From Alicyclobacillus sp. (GTDB lineage: Bacteria > Bacillota > Bacilli > Alicyclobacillales > Alicyclobacillaceae), in NCBI GenBank assembly GCA_023511725.1, contig JAIMAY010000001.1, forward strand, positions 62,001 through 126,000: a stretch of 64,000 nt of DNA. Reading direction: 5' to 3'. Of the stretch, positions 33,300-43,740 are shown in pieces. Numbering within the stretch: the first letter of the stretch is position 1; each line of letters begins with the position of its first letter. The notes under the pieces were generated by a model. The model was not told the origin of the DNA. It worked only from the letters and a program-made list of their open reading frames with translations, and did no database searches. The translations under genes and the position numbers were made by a program.

Positions 33300-36200
33300 T
33301 TGGTGTCGCGCAAGCGGTTGACCTTCGTGACCGGTCGGGCCGGGAGTGGAAAGAGCACCTGGGTACTGCATCAAATTCGGGAGGCGGTGCAAGCAGATCC
33401 ATCCGGGCCACCTGTGTGGTGGGTGGTGCCGCCCCATCTGACGTATGAGACGGAACGGCGACTGCTCGAGGTTTGTGAAGCCACCATGCGCGTGGAGATC
33501 CTGACCTTCACCAGGCTGGCGGAGCGACTTTTGCCTCCAGCTTTACCGCTGCGGCCGTTGACGCAAACAGGCGCCCGCCTGCTGCTGGCGCGCCTCTTGG
33601 AGCAGCATGCGTCAGCCCTGACCGCGCTGTACCGGCCGCAGCCACCGGTGGCGTACCTCGACGCGCTCCTACGCGTTTTCCGGGAGTGGTCAGATGCCGG
33701 TGTGTCGCCCGTGCAGGCAAGGGGATGGCGGGAAGCTTCGGCAGCCATCGAAACGCTGCCCATCGCCCCCGGGGTTCGACCGCTCTGGGCAGCGAAAGTC
33801 GAGGACCTGGCACTTCTCTACCACGGCTGGTACGAACTGCAGCGGAACCTTGGTCTCTATGATCCCCATGACGTTGAGAGCATGGCGGTGGCGTTGTCGC
33901 ATACCTGGCCGAACCTGCAAGGAACAATGCTCTTCATCGATGGCTTTTCTCAGTTGACGGCGCAAACTACCCGTTTCGTCCAGGCGCTGCTGCAGCGGGG
34001 TGTGGACGTTGTCATCACGTTTGCCATCGATCCGGAACAACTCCGCCGAGTAGCGGCGCAGGCCCCCAATGCGGGCGCCGGCCTTCCCTCTCCTTATGAA
34101 CTGTACCTGCAGTGGGAGAAGGTTGCCGCCGACGAAGGCATCGAACCTCGACGCATTCGGCTGACCGAGCCGCGGCGGTTTATCCGCCCGGATCTTGTTC
34201 GGCTGGAGGCTCAGCTCGCAGACGCCGGTGGTCGCGACCTTGAGATTCAAGAGCCGCCGGCAATCCGGCTGCTCACGGCGTCAGATCCGCGCGCCGAGGT
34301 CGAGGCGGCGGTGCAGACGGTGCTGACCTGGGTCATCAAGGAAGGTTTGCACTGGAACGACGTGTTGCTGCTGGTCCCGGATCTGGCGACCTACGGTCCG
34401 CTCCTGCGGGTTGCACTCCGCGCGCACGAGATTCCCGTGGCCATCGACGAATACCCATCGCTGGCGTTGCATCCACTTGGACAGTATGTGTTGGCTCTGT
34501 TGCAGTGCGCCGCCGGTGGGATGACCGTGGAAAACGTCACGCGGCTCCTGAAGACCGAGCTCTGTCCTTTGGCCCGGCACGACGCGGACTGGCTGGAACT
34601 GTATCTTACGCAGCATGAGGTTCCGGCAGAGGCGTGGCGGGAGGTCCAGCCGTGGACGTTTGCTCAGGATGAGGCAACCGGCATCCGACCGGATCTGGAC
34701 GTCCAGGCCGACCTCAGGGCGGATGCGTTGCGGAGAACGGTGGCGAACGCGTTGGAGCCCGTCTGGACTGTCGCAGCCGCAGGGTCGTTGACGCCTGCGG
34801 ACTTCGCTCGGGCGCTCTGGGAGGCCCTGGTGCGGGCAGGCGCCAAGAACAAAGTGGCGCAGTGGATTGTCAACGACCAAGGTCTTCTGTCGCCGGCGGA
34901 GGCGAGCCAACATGAGCAGGCATGGAATCTCGTGTTGGCGTTGCTCGAAGATCTCGCCAGTTATCCCGGCACCGAGACGGTGTCGAGACAGTTCGTGTTC
35001 GAGCTTGTCCGGCGTGGTCTCTTGGATGCCCGGTTGTCCACGATTCCGCCCCAGGCGGGGACGATTCGCGTGACGGACTACGCACGCGCGGCAGGGCTGG
35101 AAGCTCGCGCCGTGCTGGTGCTCGGGGCCACGGACGGTGCACTGCCCCCTCGCGTGCACCCAGACAGCCTGTTCGACGATGAGGAACGCCGGTATCTGCG
35201 TGAACTCACCGGCCTGCGCATCGGGCGCAGTCTCGACGAGCGCCAGTTGGATGCGCAGACCCAGCCGTACGTGGTGCTGACGCGTGCCCGGGAGCAACTC
35301 GTGATTGCCAGGCCGCTGTCCGGGACGGATGGTAAGGGATGTCGGGAAGCGCTAGCGGTAACTCGGCTGCGGGCCTTGCTCGGCGGTAGGTTGCTCGAGG
35401 GGGCTTGGGGGGATACCGGGCAGCCGGTCGACGTGTGGACCGAGGTACATGCGCTTCGCTGGCTCATTGACCGTCTGAGGGATGGCCGTCGGACGGCCGC
35501 CACAGATCCGTTTGTGCGCGCCATCCTAGGCTGGTTTCAACAGGATAGGGCGAGAGGTGCCCGGCTTCGCGGAGCGCTGCGTGGACTCACGCACCGGGCG
35601 CACGCGGAACCGCTGCCGGCGCCGCTGGCGCGAAAGCTGTTCGGCGTGCCTCTGCACCTGCATCCGTACCAGGTGGAAACGTACGCGGCCTGTCCCTATC
35701 GGCACTTTCTCCAATACGGCCTTCGCCTGTCTGTACTCCGGCCGGCGGAACCCGACGCAGCACGCCGGGGAGCCCTGTTGCACGATGCGCTTCAGGCGTT
35801 CGTGTCACACCACGCCAAGGACCCCCACGCGTGGGCCCAGCTCTCGGACGAGGCAGCCGAGGCATCGATGCGCGACATCCTTGCGAGCATCCTGGACAGC
35901 CCGCGGCATGCCGTGTGGCGACGCACCGCGGCTCGTCGCCATGCCCTGCGGGCGCTGGAGCGCACGCTGGGAGTGGCGGCTGTGGCGATGACGCGCCATG
36001 CGCGGCGCGGGCAATACCGGCCGCACGCCCTGGAGTGGAGTTTCAGCGTGGGTGCGGACGGTGTGTCCGCCGCTGTCGTCGGGCACGTCGAGGATGTGCC
36101 CGTGCATCTGCGCGGGCGAATCGACCGCCTCGACGTGGCGGAGACGGCCGAAGGCCGTGCATACCGGATCGTGGACTACAAGAGTGGGCGTCAGCGTCTG

Positions 36201-36803
36201 AATATGGACGAAGTTGCTCACGGTCTGGGTATGCAACTGTTGTTGTATTGGCTGGCGGTGGAACAAATCCTGCCGACCGGTTCTCTCGCCGGCGCGGAGT
36301 TCGCCGGGGTGGTGGTGTTGCCGCTGCATACGGGGGTAGAGTCGACGACGTCGCCGGAGCCGGCACAGGCCGCTCGTGAAAAGGCACTGCGCAAAATGTC
36401 CGCACGCCCGTGGCTGGTTGCGGAAGACCATCTCATTCAGGCGATGGACAGCGCACTCGCCGATGGCGGAAGCACCGAACTGTTTCCCGCCATCTATAAG
36501 AAGGACGGTACCCTCCGCGCGGATGCACCGGTGTTCTCCCGCCAGGCGTGGCGGGTGATCCGCGGCCATGTCAGGCGCCAACTACTGGATATTGCCCACC
36601 GCATGCTCGGCGGCGACATTGCCATTTCCCCTTACAGGCTTGGGAAAGTCACGGCCTGTCAGTATTGTCCGTACGCGTCCGTCTGTCACGTGGATCCGCG
36701 CTGGGATCCCCGTCCGTTCCGCAGCCTGATCAGTTTGAAGCCGGAGGCGTGGCTGACGCAATGGGAACGGGAGCAGCGCTGCGGCGAGGAAGAGGAGGAC
36801 TGA
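33300..36803 (+). CDS. addB: ATP-dependent helicase/nuclease subunit AddB
   Basis: AddB, with AddA, processes double-strand breaks for recombination, replacing RecBCD in Firmicutes. The 1167-residue protein starts with a helicase-like motif TFVTGRAGSGKSTW near residue 8. The C-terminal nuclease domain has RIDRLDVAET and YRIVDYKSG near 950. A 4Fe-4S cluster is formed by one cysteine in ETYAACPYRHF near 800 and three in TACQYCPYASVCHVD near 1120. TTG 33300 was chosen because AGAGGAGG is 7 bases upstream; GTG 33303 is equally possible. The addA ATG follows the stop after 4 bases. Confidence 0.95.
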   Translation: MVSRKRLTFVTGRAGSGKSTWVLHQIREAVQADPSGPPVWWVVPPHLTYETERRLLEVCEATMRVEILTFTRLAERLLPPALPLRPLTQTGARLLLARLLEQHASALTALYRPQPPVAYLDALLRVFREWSDAGVSPVQARGWREASAAIETLPIAPGVRPLWAAKVEDLALLYHGWYELQRNLGLYDPHDVESMAVALSHTWPNLQGTMLFIDGFSQLTAQTTRFVQALLQRGVDVVITFAIDPEQLRRVAAQAPNAGAGLPSPYELYLQWEKVAADEGIEPRRIRLTEPRRFIRPDLVRLEAQLADAGGRDLEIQEPPAIRLLTASDPRAEVEAAVQTVLTWVIKEGLHWNDVLLLVPDLATYGPLLRVALRAHEIPVAIDEYPSLALHPLGQYVLALLQCAAGGMTVENVTRLLKTELCPLARHDADWLELYLTQHEVPAEAWREVQPWTFAQDEATGIRPDLDVQADLRADALRRTVANALEPVWTVAAAGSLTPADFARALWEALVRAGAKNKVAQWIVNDQGLLSPAEASQHEQAWNLVLALLEDLASYPGTETVSRQFVFELVRRGLLDARLSTIPPQAGTIRVTDYARAAGLEARAVLVLGATDGALPPRVHPDSLFDDEERRYLRELTGLRIGRSLDERQLDAQTQPYVVLTRAREQLVIARPLSGTDGKGCREALAVTRLRALLGGRLLEGAWGDTGQPVDVWTEVHALRWLIDRLRDGRRTAATDPFVRAILGWFQQDRARGARLRGALRGLTHRAHAEPLPAPLARKLFGVPLHLHPYQVETYAACPYRHFLQYGLRLSVLRPAEPDAARRGALLHDALQAFVSHHAKDPHAWAQLSDEAAEASMRDILASILDSPRHAVWRRTAARRHALRALERTLGVAAVAMTRHARRGQYRPHALEWSFSVGADGVSAAVVGHVEDVPVHLRGRIDRLDVAETAEGRAYRIVDYKSGRQRLNMDEVAHGLGMQLLLYWLAVEQILPTGSLAGAEFAGVVVLPLHTGVESTTSPEPAQAAREKALRKMSARPWLVAEDHLIQAMDSALADGGSTELFPAIYKKDGTLRADAPVFSRQAWRVIRGHVRRQLLDIAHRMLGGDIAISPYRLGKVTACQYCPYASVCHVDPRWDPRPFRSLISLKPEAWLTQWEREQRCGEEEED

Positions 36804-36807
36804 ATTC

Positions 36808-39800
36808 ATGGCCTGGTCACCTCAGCAGGAGTTGGCCATCACGACACGCGGGCGTGATGTGCTCGTGTCGGCCGGGGCCGGATCCGGCAAAACGTCGGTG
36901 CTCACGGAGCGCGTCGTCCGCCTCGTCGCCGAGGAGCGCATCGACATCACGCAACTGCTCATTGTCACGTTCACCGAGGCGGCGGCGGCAGAGATGCGAT
37001 CCCGCATTCTGCTCCGCCTCGGGCAGCGGTTGGAGGCTGCGCAGCAGAGCGGGCGCGGGGAGGAGGCGCGTTGGCTGGCGCGGCAGATGAGCCGCGTGGA
37101 GCACGCGCAGATTTCAACGCTGCATGCTTTTTGCATGCAGGTGGTACGGCGCCATGGCGTGGCACTCGGCCTGGATCCGGGCTTTGCTGTGCCCGACGAG
37201 GAGGATCTTGCCGTCGTGCGCGCCACGGTATGCGATACGGTGTTGGAGCAGTCGCTGGCTGGGCCTGATGCCGAGCCTCTCCGCACGGCATTAACCGTCT
37301 TCGCTCAGGATTCGCCGGCGGCGTGGCAGCGCCTGGTGCTGAGGCTGGATACGTTTGCGCGGAGCCAGCCAGATCCCGCGGGTTGGTTGGACGAGATGGC
37401 GGAGCACTTCTCACTTGCCGGCAGCGCGCGGCTGGAAGACCTTCCATGGTATCCAGGGTTTATCGCCTGGGTCGAGCGTCAGTTGCTGCAGGCCCGCGCG
37501 CATGCCGAGGCCGGGCTGGCCATCGCCGTGCGTCACGACGGGTTGGAGCGCTACGCTCGTTGGCTTGAGGAGATGATGGCGCTGGTGGCGCGCGCTCGCG
37601 ATGCACTGACGAAAGAGGATGGGCTCGAGCAGGCGTGCACTGCGCTGATGGCTATCGATGCGCTCAAACAACCCAAAGCCGCGAGGGGCGCTGAGGCGAC
37701 GGAGGAAGTCAAGGCGTGCCGCGATGCAGCCAGGGAGGCGGTACAGCGCGTGCTCGCCATCGCGGGCAGGGGACGTACAGCCCTGGCTGAGGATGTCGTC
37801 CGCCTGGCGCCATCGGTGCGGGCGCTGAGCGGTTTCGTGCAGGCGTTTCAGCGCGCTTTCCAGGACGAGAAACGTCGGCGCGGGTGGGTGGATTTCCACG
37901 ATCTCGAGCATTTCGCGCTATCCATCCTGCGCGATCCGAGCACCGGCGAAGCGCACAGGCTGCGCTCGATGTACGACGAGATCTGCGTGGACGAGTACCA
38001 AGATACCAGTCCGATTCAAGAAGCGCTCCTGGAGACCATGCGCCGTCATCCAGGCAATCTCTTTCAGGTGGGCGACGTCAAGCAGAGCATCTATCGCTTT
38101 CGGATGGCGGAGCCGCGCCTGTTTCTGGACAAGTACCAGGGGGGGGTTCAGCGGCGGGGCGGTGTCGTGATCGACCTCCGGCAGAACTTCCGCAGCCGCC
38201 CAGAGGTGATTCACGCCGTCAACCACGTGTTTGCGACGCTGTTCTGCGAGAGCTTGGGCGGTGTTCGGTACGATGAGCGGGCCCGCATGGAGCCGGGGGC
38301 ACAGTACCCATCCGTGTCAGCACCGTGGTCCGAGGGCCAGTCGTTGCAGGGCCCCGTGGAGATCCACCTGGTCGAACGAAGTTCAGGCGGCGCGGACACC
38401 GTGGAAGCCGAGGGTGCAGCGTCGCCGGAAGAGGCCGAGGAGTTGGATACTATCGAGAAGGAAACGACCATCATCGCCCAGCGCATTCGCGAATGGATGG
38501 GGCAGGCGCCCGGCGGTGAGCGCGCCGTAGTGTGGGACGCGGAGCGTGGAGCGTACCGTCCCCTGCGCTACCGCGATATCGTGATTCTGCTTCGCTCCGT
38601 GCGCAATCAGGTGGGGCCCGTGCTGGAGGTGCTCCGCCGGTTCGGCATCCCGGCCTACGGTCAGACATCCACAGGTTTCTATGCGGCGCTGGAGATCCGC
38701 TGGCTCACGGCGGCGTTGGCCGCCATCGACAATCCCCGCAGCGATGTGGACCTGGTGGCCACGCTGCGATCTCCGATGTTCGGGCTGGGCGATGCGGATC
38801 TGGCGCGCATTCGTCTGTGCGCGGGAGGTTGCATGCTGGACGCGCTGCGGGCAGCGGCCTACGGTCACGAAGCGCAGGCGGCGGATGCGGCGGAGCCCGA
38901 CGTGGCCGTGAGCGAGACGCTGCGCCGGCGCTGCCGCGAGGTGATCTCGCGACTGGAGGCGTGGCGAACCCTCGCGCGCAGAGCAGGGGCGGAGGCCGTC
39001 CTAGAGCGGGTCCTGGACGACACGGGCCTGGCGGAATACGTGCGCGCGATGCCCGGTGGTGCCCTGCGCAGTGCCAACCTGGAGTTGCTGCGAGAGCGTG
39101 CCCGCGCCTTCGACCGTTCCTCCACCGATGGAGTGTTCGGCTTTGTTCGCCGGCTGCGCGAGCAACGCTGGTTTGGGCTGGACGCGGGCGAGGCGCGCGT
39201 GCTCGGGGAGAACGAAGACGTGGTGCGCGTCATGACCATCCACCAGAGCAAGGGCCTCGAGTTTCCCGTGGTGTTTGTGGCGGGTCTCGGTAAGGGGTTC
39301 TACCGGGATGCAGATGAGAAGACCTTTCCCATCCATCGCGATCTCGGCTTCGGCCCGCAGTGTCTGGACGCCGACAGCTTTCAGCGCTGGCCCACGGTAT
39401 GCTCCATCGCCGTGGAGGCCGCGGATTGGGCGGAGTTCCTGGCGGAGGAAGCACGGATTCTGTACGTGGCCATGACGCGGGCCCGTGAGCGGTTGATCCT
39501 GGTGGGCTCTGCACAGAAACTGCGGAGTATGGTCGCGGACTGGACCCGGCGATGGTCCGAAGAACCGCTCGAGTGGGCGGCGCGCAACGGATTGACGGCG
39601 AAATGCCCGCTGCACTGGTTGATTCCGCTGTGGGTACGTCACCCCGATGGCGAGCCGCTGCGCCGCTTGCTTCAGGCGCAGGGTCACACACTGCCGGCCG
39701 TGGATTTGAGGGATGAGGCGCAGCGGGCGCGCTACCGCATCACCCTCTGGAATCTTCCGGAGGGACGGCCCATCCCGCGTCCGGAGGAAGTCTCAGGGGA

Positions 39801-40572
39801 GCCATCGGCAGAGGAAGGCGATACCCTGCTTGACGTCGCCTCGCCAGCTGCAGACCCCCCCTCCGAGTCTGACGCGGCCGCCATGACGTGGTTTGTACCG
39901 CCGCCGTCAGGCACGGTGCCGGCCAAGGTGTCGGCGACAGACCTGAGGCGTCTGTGGACCGCGCGCGTGCATCCGGGGAGCACTTTGCGGCATCCCGAGG
40001 CGGCGGCTCGGCTGCTGAGGGAGCCGGTGTGGCAGCACCAGGTGCTGCGGCCGGTGGAGCGGGGACAGGCGTTCCACCGGGTGATGGCGCGGCTGGATCT
40101 GCAGGGTGTGGCTTGCACCGAGGCGGCCATACGGGCCGAGATGGACCGTCTGTGCGAGGAGGGGTGGCTTTCGCCGGAGGAGCGGCTGGCGGTGGACCCA
40201 GAGGCCGTGCTGATGCTCCTGGCTTCGGAGCCGGGCCACAGGGTGCGCCGAGCACGTCGTTTGTGGCGGGAGCAGCCGTTTCTGATTCGCGTGACCGTGG
40301 GGGATGAGACCGTGGTGGTGCAGGGCGTGATCGACCTGCTGGCGCAGGATGACGCGGGCTGGCTGATCATCGACTACAAGACGGACGATATCCGTCCCTC
40401 CGATGTGTCAGCCCGAGCGGAGGAGTACGCGGCGCAAGTGGCGACCTACCGGGAAGCGGTGACGCGCATCTTCGGCACGCACGATGTGGAAACCGTCCTC
40501 TACTTCACCTCCCCTCGCATCTGGGTACCCACCCAGCCTGTCGACATTCGGCAGGTTTTCCAGACACCTTGA
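36808..40572 (+). CDS. addA: ATP-dependent helicase/nuclease subunit AddA
   Basis: AddA is the UvrD-type helicase and second nuclease of the AddAB complex. The 1254-residue protein has Walker A SAGAGSGKTSVLTERV near residue 20, LLIVTFTEAAAAEMRSRI near 52, the DEYQDTSPIQ box near 395, QVGDVKQSIYRFR near 425, VMTIHQSKGLEFPVVFVAG near 815 and LYVAMTRARERLILVG near 890. The RecB-like nuclease lies at the C-terminus with VQGVIDLLAQDD and WLIIDYKTD near 1190. It is the second gene of addBA and is followed by a terminator. Confidence 0.97.
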   Translation: MAWSPQQELAITTRGRDVLVSAGAGSGKTSVLTERVVRLVAEERIDITQLLIVTFTEAAAAEMRSRILLRLGQRLEAAQQSGRGEEARWLARQMSRVEHAQISTLHAFCMQVVRRHGVALGLDPGFAVPDEEDLAVVRATVCDTVLEQSLAGPDAEPLRTALTVFAQDSPAAWQRLVLRLDTFARSQPDPAGWLDEMAEHFSLAGSARLEDLPWYPGFIAWVERQLLQARAHAEAGLAIAVRHDGLERYARWLEEMMALVARARDALTKEDGLEQACTALMAIDALKQPKAARGAEATEEVKACRDAAREAVQRVLAIAGRGRTALAEDVVRLAPSVRALSGFVQAFQRAFQDEKRRRGWVDFHDLEHFALSILRDPSTGEAHRLRSMYDEICVDEYQDTSPIQEALLETMRRHPGNLFQVGDVKQSIYRFRMAEPRLFLDKYQGGVQRRGGVVIDLRQNFRSRPEVIHAVNHVFATLFCESLGGVRYDERARMEPGAQYPSVSAPWSEGQSLQGPVEIHLVERSSGGADTVEAEGAASPEEAEELDTIEKETTIIAQRIREWMGQAPGGERAVVWDAERGAYRPLRYRDIVILLRSVRNQVGPVLEVLRRFGIPAYGQTSTGFYAALEIRWLTAALAAIDNPRSDVDLVATLRSPMFGLGDADLARIRLCAGGCMLDALRAAAYGHEAQAADAAEPDVAVSETLRRRCREVISRLEAWRTLARRAGAEAVLERVLDDTGLAEYVRAMPGGALRSANLELLRERARAFDRSSTDGVFGFVRRLREQRWFGLDAGEARVLGENEDVVRVMTIHQSKGLEFPVVFVAGLGKGFYRDADEKTFPIHRDLGFGPQCLDADSFQRWPTVCSIAVEAADWAEFLAEEARILYVAMTRARERLILVGSAQKLRSMVADWTRRWSEEPLEWAARNGLTAKCPLHWLIPLWVRHPDGEPLRRLLQAQGHTLPAVDLRDEAQRARYRITLWNLPEGRPIPRPEEVSGEPSAEEGDTLLDVASPAADPPSESDAAAMTWFVPPPSGTVPAKVSATDLRRLWTARVHPGSTLRHPEAAARLLREPVWQHQVLRPVERGQAFHRVMARLDLQGVACTEAAIRAEMDRLCEEGWLSPEERLAVDPEAVLMLLASEPGHRVRRARRLWREQPFLIRVTVGDETVVVQGVIDLLAQDDAGWLIIDYKTDDIRPSDVSARAEEYAAQVATYREAVTRIFGTHDVETVLYFTSPRIWVPTQPVDIRQVFQTP

Positions 40573-40581
40573 CATGTCTGT

Positions 40582-40607
40582 GAACGGGCGGGCAAAACCG
40601 CCCGTTC
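40582..40607 (+). terminator. terminator after addA
   Basis: GAACGGGCGG at 40582-40591 pairs perfectly with CCGCCCGTTC at 40598-40607 around GCAAAA, 10 bases after the addA stop. The following sequence (TGCTCATGAC) has few Ts. Confidence 0.65.
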
Positions 40608-40777
40608 TGCTCATGACATCTCTGTGAACAGCCTTTCCCGCTCATTTCCGCGTGTGATATTTTGCACATGGTATCGGTGAGATATGAATCCCCAAGCTAG
40701 AAATGGGAGATTCAACCTGACCTCCGCAGGGCGGCCTGAGTCCCGCAGAGGCCGGGCGCGGTGAAAGGAGCGGAATC
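40608..40777 (+). promoter_or_regulatory. leader region of the qox operon
   Basis: This 170-base gap must hold the qox promoter. A candidate is TTGCAC near 40660 with TATGAA 15 bases further, which is short of the ideal spacing. Downstream the leader can fold a GC-rich hairpin (CGGCCTG near 40732 with CAGAGGCCG near 40746). I see no known riboswitch. GAAAGGAG precedes the qoxA start. Confidence 0.4.
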
Positions 40778-41728
40778 ATGAGCACGCACAGTTTCACGTC
40801 CAGGCTCCTCCGCTTGGCTGTGCCGGGGGTGTTGGCGCTGTTTCTGACGGCCGGATGCAGTCCGGAGCAATTCGTGATGCTGGATCCGGCGGGCCCCGTG
40901 GCACAGACCCAACTGCGGCTGATCATCATCTCGGCCATCCTTGTCCTGATTGTCGTGATCCCGGTGATTCTGCTGCTGGCCTACATCGTCTACCGGTATC
41001 GTGACAAGCCTGACAATGATGCGTCGTACGAACCCGAGTGGTCGGAGAGCCCGAAACTCGAGGCGGTGTGGTGGGGTATCCCGATTGTCATCATCGCAGC
41101 GCTTGGCGTCGTCACCGCGAAAGAGACCTTCGCCCTGACCAGGCCACCGGTTTCCAACGCCAAGCCGATGACCATCGAGGTCGTATCGCTGGATTGGAAA
41201 TGGCTGTTTCTCTATCCCGACCAGCACATCGCGACCGTGAACGAGGTTCACATCCCTGTGGGGACGCCCGTTCAGTTCGTCCTGACCTCCGACGCCCCGA
41301 TGAACTCGTTCTGGGTCCCGCAGCTCGGCGGTCAGGAATACACCATGCCCGGCATGGCGATGGGGCTGTGGCTGCAGGCCGACCAGGCGGGCGATTATCT
41401 CGGGCGCGGTGCGAACTTCACGGGCACGGGGTTTGCGCACAACACGTTCCACGTGATAGCGCAGCCCAGTGACGCGTTCAACGGTTGGGTACAGCAGGTG
41501 CAGTCCGAGAATCACCCGCTGACGGTTGAGGTCTACGACCAACTTGCCAAGCCAGGGCTGGCGCAGACCATGACGTTCTCGTCGTTCCCGGACACGCTGT
41601 TCCACGATGTGGTGCAGAAGAACGGCGGTATGTCGATGCCGATGAACGAAGAGGCGTGGACGTCGGGTCGGACGTCGTCAGCATCGAGCAGTGGGCAAGG
41701 CATGAGCGGCATGGATATGAACCACTGA
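40778..41728 (+). CDS. qoxA: aa3-type menaquinol oxidase subunit II
   Basis: QoxA is the external subunit of the proton-pumping quinol oxidase. The 316-residue product has a lipoprotein signal ending in LTAGC (Cys27), two membrane helices at about 47-70 and 100-120, and a cupredoxin domain. That domain has FWVPQLGGQEYTMPGMAM near 182 and NFTGTGFAHNTFHV near 212. The cysteines of the CuA centre found in cytochrome c oxidase are absent, so electrons come from menaquinol, not cytochrome c. The tail is rich in Ser, Gly and Met. It opens qoxABCD. Confidence 0.93.
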   Translation: MSTHSFTSRLLRLAVPGVLALFLTAGCSPEQFVMLDPAGPVAQTQLRLIIISAILVLIVVIPVILLLAYIVYRYRDKPDNDASYEPEWSESPKLEAVWWGIPIVIIAALGVVTAKETFALTRPPVSNAKPMTIEVVSLDWKWLFLYPDQHIATVNEVHIPVGTPVQFVLTSDAPMNSFWVPQLGGQEYTMPGMAMGLWLQADQAGDYLGRGANFTGTGFAHNTFHVIAQPSDAFNGWVQQVQSENHPLTVEVYDQLAKPGLAQTMTFSSFPDTLFHDVVQKNGGMSMPMNEEAWTSGRTSSASSSGQGMSGMDMNH

Positions 41729-41773
41729 AGCGAGTGTCAGCAAGAGACTGCGAGGAAAGAAGGGGACCTGGAG

Positions 41774-43738
41774 ATGCTGGAGCAGGTCAAAGACTTCGCC
41801 AGCCACTTCTTTGTGACCGGCGATCCGTTGATCTACGGTGCAGATGTCTCCATCGTTGTGGTCAGCCTGGCCATCATCTTCGTGCTGACCTACTTCAAAC
41901 GGTGGGGATGGTTGTGGCGCGAATGGTTGACCACCGTGGATCACAAGCGGATCGGCATCATGTATCTGATTGCAGCGCTGCTGATGCTGTTCCGCGGCGG
42001 CGTCGACGGTCTGTTGATGCGCACGCAGCTTGCGCTGCCGAACCTCCATTTCTTGGAGGCGGAACACTACGATCAAATCTTCACGACGCACGGCACCATC
42101 ATGATCCTGTTCATGGCGATGCCGTTCATCTTCGCGCTGTTCAACATCGTGGTGCCGCTGCAGATTGGCGCGCGTGACGTGGCATTCCCGTATCTGAATG
42201 CCATCAGCTTTTGGCTGTTCTTCTTTGGGGCGCTTCTGCTCAACATCTCGTTTGTCATCGGCGGTTCTCCGGACGCGGGGTGGGTGAGCTATCCTCCGCT
42301 TGCGGAGCTGGGGTTTGATCCCGGACCGGGCGAGAACTTCTACCTGCTGGCCATCCTGATCTCCGGTATCGGCAGCGTGGCCACCGGTATCAACTTCATG
42401 GCCACCATCCTCAAGATGCGTGCGCCGGGCATGACGCTGATGCGGATGCCGATGTTCACGTGGTCGGTGTTGGTCACCAGCATGATCATCATCTTCGCGT
42501 TCCCGGCGTTGACGGTAGCCCTGGCGCTGCTCTTCATCGACCGTTTGGTGGGTGCGCACTTCTTCACGCTCACCGGCGGCGGCGATCCGATGCAGTTCGT
42601 CAACCTGTTTTGGATCTGGGGCCATCCCGAAGTGTACATCGTCATCCTGCCTGCCTTCGGTGTGTTCTCTGAAGTGGTAGCGACATTTTCTCGCAAGCGG
42701 TTGTTTGGGTATAGCGCGATGGTGGCTTCGCTGGTTCTGATTGGCATCGTGAGCTACCTGGTGTGGGTGCACCACTTCTTCACGATGGGTGCCAGCGCGG
42801 ATGTGAACACGTTCTTCGCCATCGCGTCGATGGTGATTGCCATCCCGACAGGCGTGAAGATCTTCAACTGGCTCTTCACGATGTACAAGGGCCGGATTCG
42901 GATGACCATGCCAATGCTGTGGACCATCGCCTTCGTCCCGTGCTTTGCCATCGGTGGTGCCACGGGCGTCATGCTGGCGGTGGCGCCGGCTGACTATCAG
43001 TATCACAACAGCTACTTCCTGATTGCGCACTTCCACCAGGTGCTGATTGGTGGCGTCGTGTTCGGCATGCTCGCCGGCATGTATTACTGGTGGCCCAAGA
43101 TGTTTGGCTTCAAGTTGGATGAGCGCATTGGTCGGTGGGCGTTCTGGTTCTTCAACATCGGGTTCTATGTGTGCTTCATGCCGCAGTACGCCCTCGGCTT
43201 CATGGGCATGACGCGCCGTATGTACACCTATCCGGAGGGTCTGGGTTGGGGCCCGCTCAACTTCATCTCCACCATCGGTGCGTACATGATGGGCATCGGG
43301 TTCATCATCCTGGTGTGGGACATCGTGTACAGCATTCGCTATGGTGAGCGTGATCTGACGGGTGATCCATGGGATGGCCGGACCTTGGAATGGTCACTTC
43401 CGTCGCCGGCACCGCACTACAACTTTGCCCGGATTCCCGTCGTCACCGGTCGTGATGCGTGGTGGATCATGAAGTACCAGATGAAGCCGGAGGAGCGGCC
43501 TGATCTGGGCCCCATTCGGCCGATTCACATGCCGAAGAATTCCGGCCGTCCCTTCATCATGGGTGTGGCGTTCTTCGTCTCCGGCTTCGGATTTGTGTTC
43601 AACTGGTTTGTGCCAGCGATTGCCGGACTCGTCGTGGTCGTGCTCTGCCTGATCCTGCGCTCCTTTGAATATGACGCCGAGTACTATATCCCGGTCCACG
43701 AGATTGAAGAGACCGAAGCGGCGCTGGGGAGGTTGTGA
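41774..43738 (+). CDS. qoxB: aa3-type menaquinol oxidase subunit I
   Basis: QoxB is the catalytic heme-copper subunit reducing oxygen to water. The 654-residue chain has about 14-15 helices. The QoxB-type start is seen in DPLIYGADVSIVVV and EWLTTVDHKRIGIMYLIAA. Metal ligands are visible: HGTIMILFMAMPF (low-spin heme) near 97, WIWGHPEVYIVILPAFGV near 280 with the His-Tyr cross-link pair, VHHFFTMG near 330 (CuB histidines), and HFHQVLIGG near 418. Its length and context fit quinol oxidase. An AAGAAGGGG site precedes the ATG. Confidence 0.96.
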   Translation: MLEQVKDFASHFFVTGDPLIYGADVSIVVVSLAIIFVLTYFKRWGWLWREWLTTVDHKRIGIMYLIAALLMLFRGGVDGLLMRTQLALPNLHFLEAEHYDQIFTTHGTIMILFMAMPFIFALFNIVVPLQIGARDVAFPYLNAISFWLFFFGALLLNISFVIGGSPDAGWVSYPPLAELGFDPGPGENFYLLAILISGIGSVATGINFMATILKMRAPGMTLMRMPMFTWSVLVTSMIIIFAFPALTVALALLFIDRLVGAHFFTLTGGGDPMQFVNLFWIWGHPEVYIVILPAFGVFSEVVATFSRKRLFGYSAMVASLVLIGIVSYLVWVHHFFTMGASADVNTFFAIASMVIAIPTGVKIFNWLFTMYKGRIRMTMPMLWTIAFVPCFAIGGATGVMLAVAPADYQYHNSYFLIAHFHQVLIGGVVFGMLAGMYYWWPKMFGFKLDERIGRWAFWFFNIGFYVCFMPQYALGFMGMTRRMYTYPEGLGWGPLNFISTIGAYMMGIGFIILVWDIVYSIRYGERDLTGDPWDGRTLEWSLPSPAPHYNFARIPVVTGRDAWWIMKYQMKPEERPDLGPIRPIHMPKNSGRPFIMGVAFFVSGFGFVFNWFVPAIAGLVVVVLCLILRSFEYDAEYYIPVHEIEETEAALGRL

Positions 43739-43740
43739 AG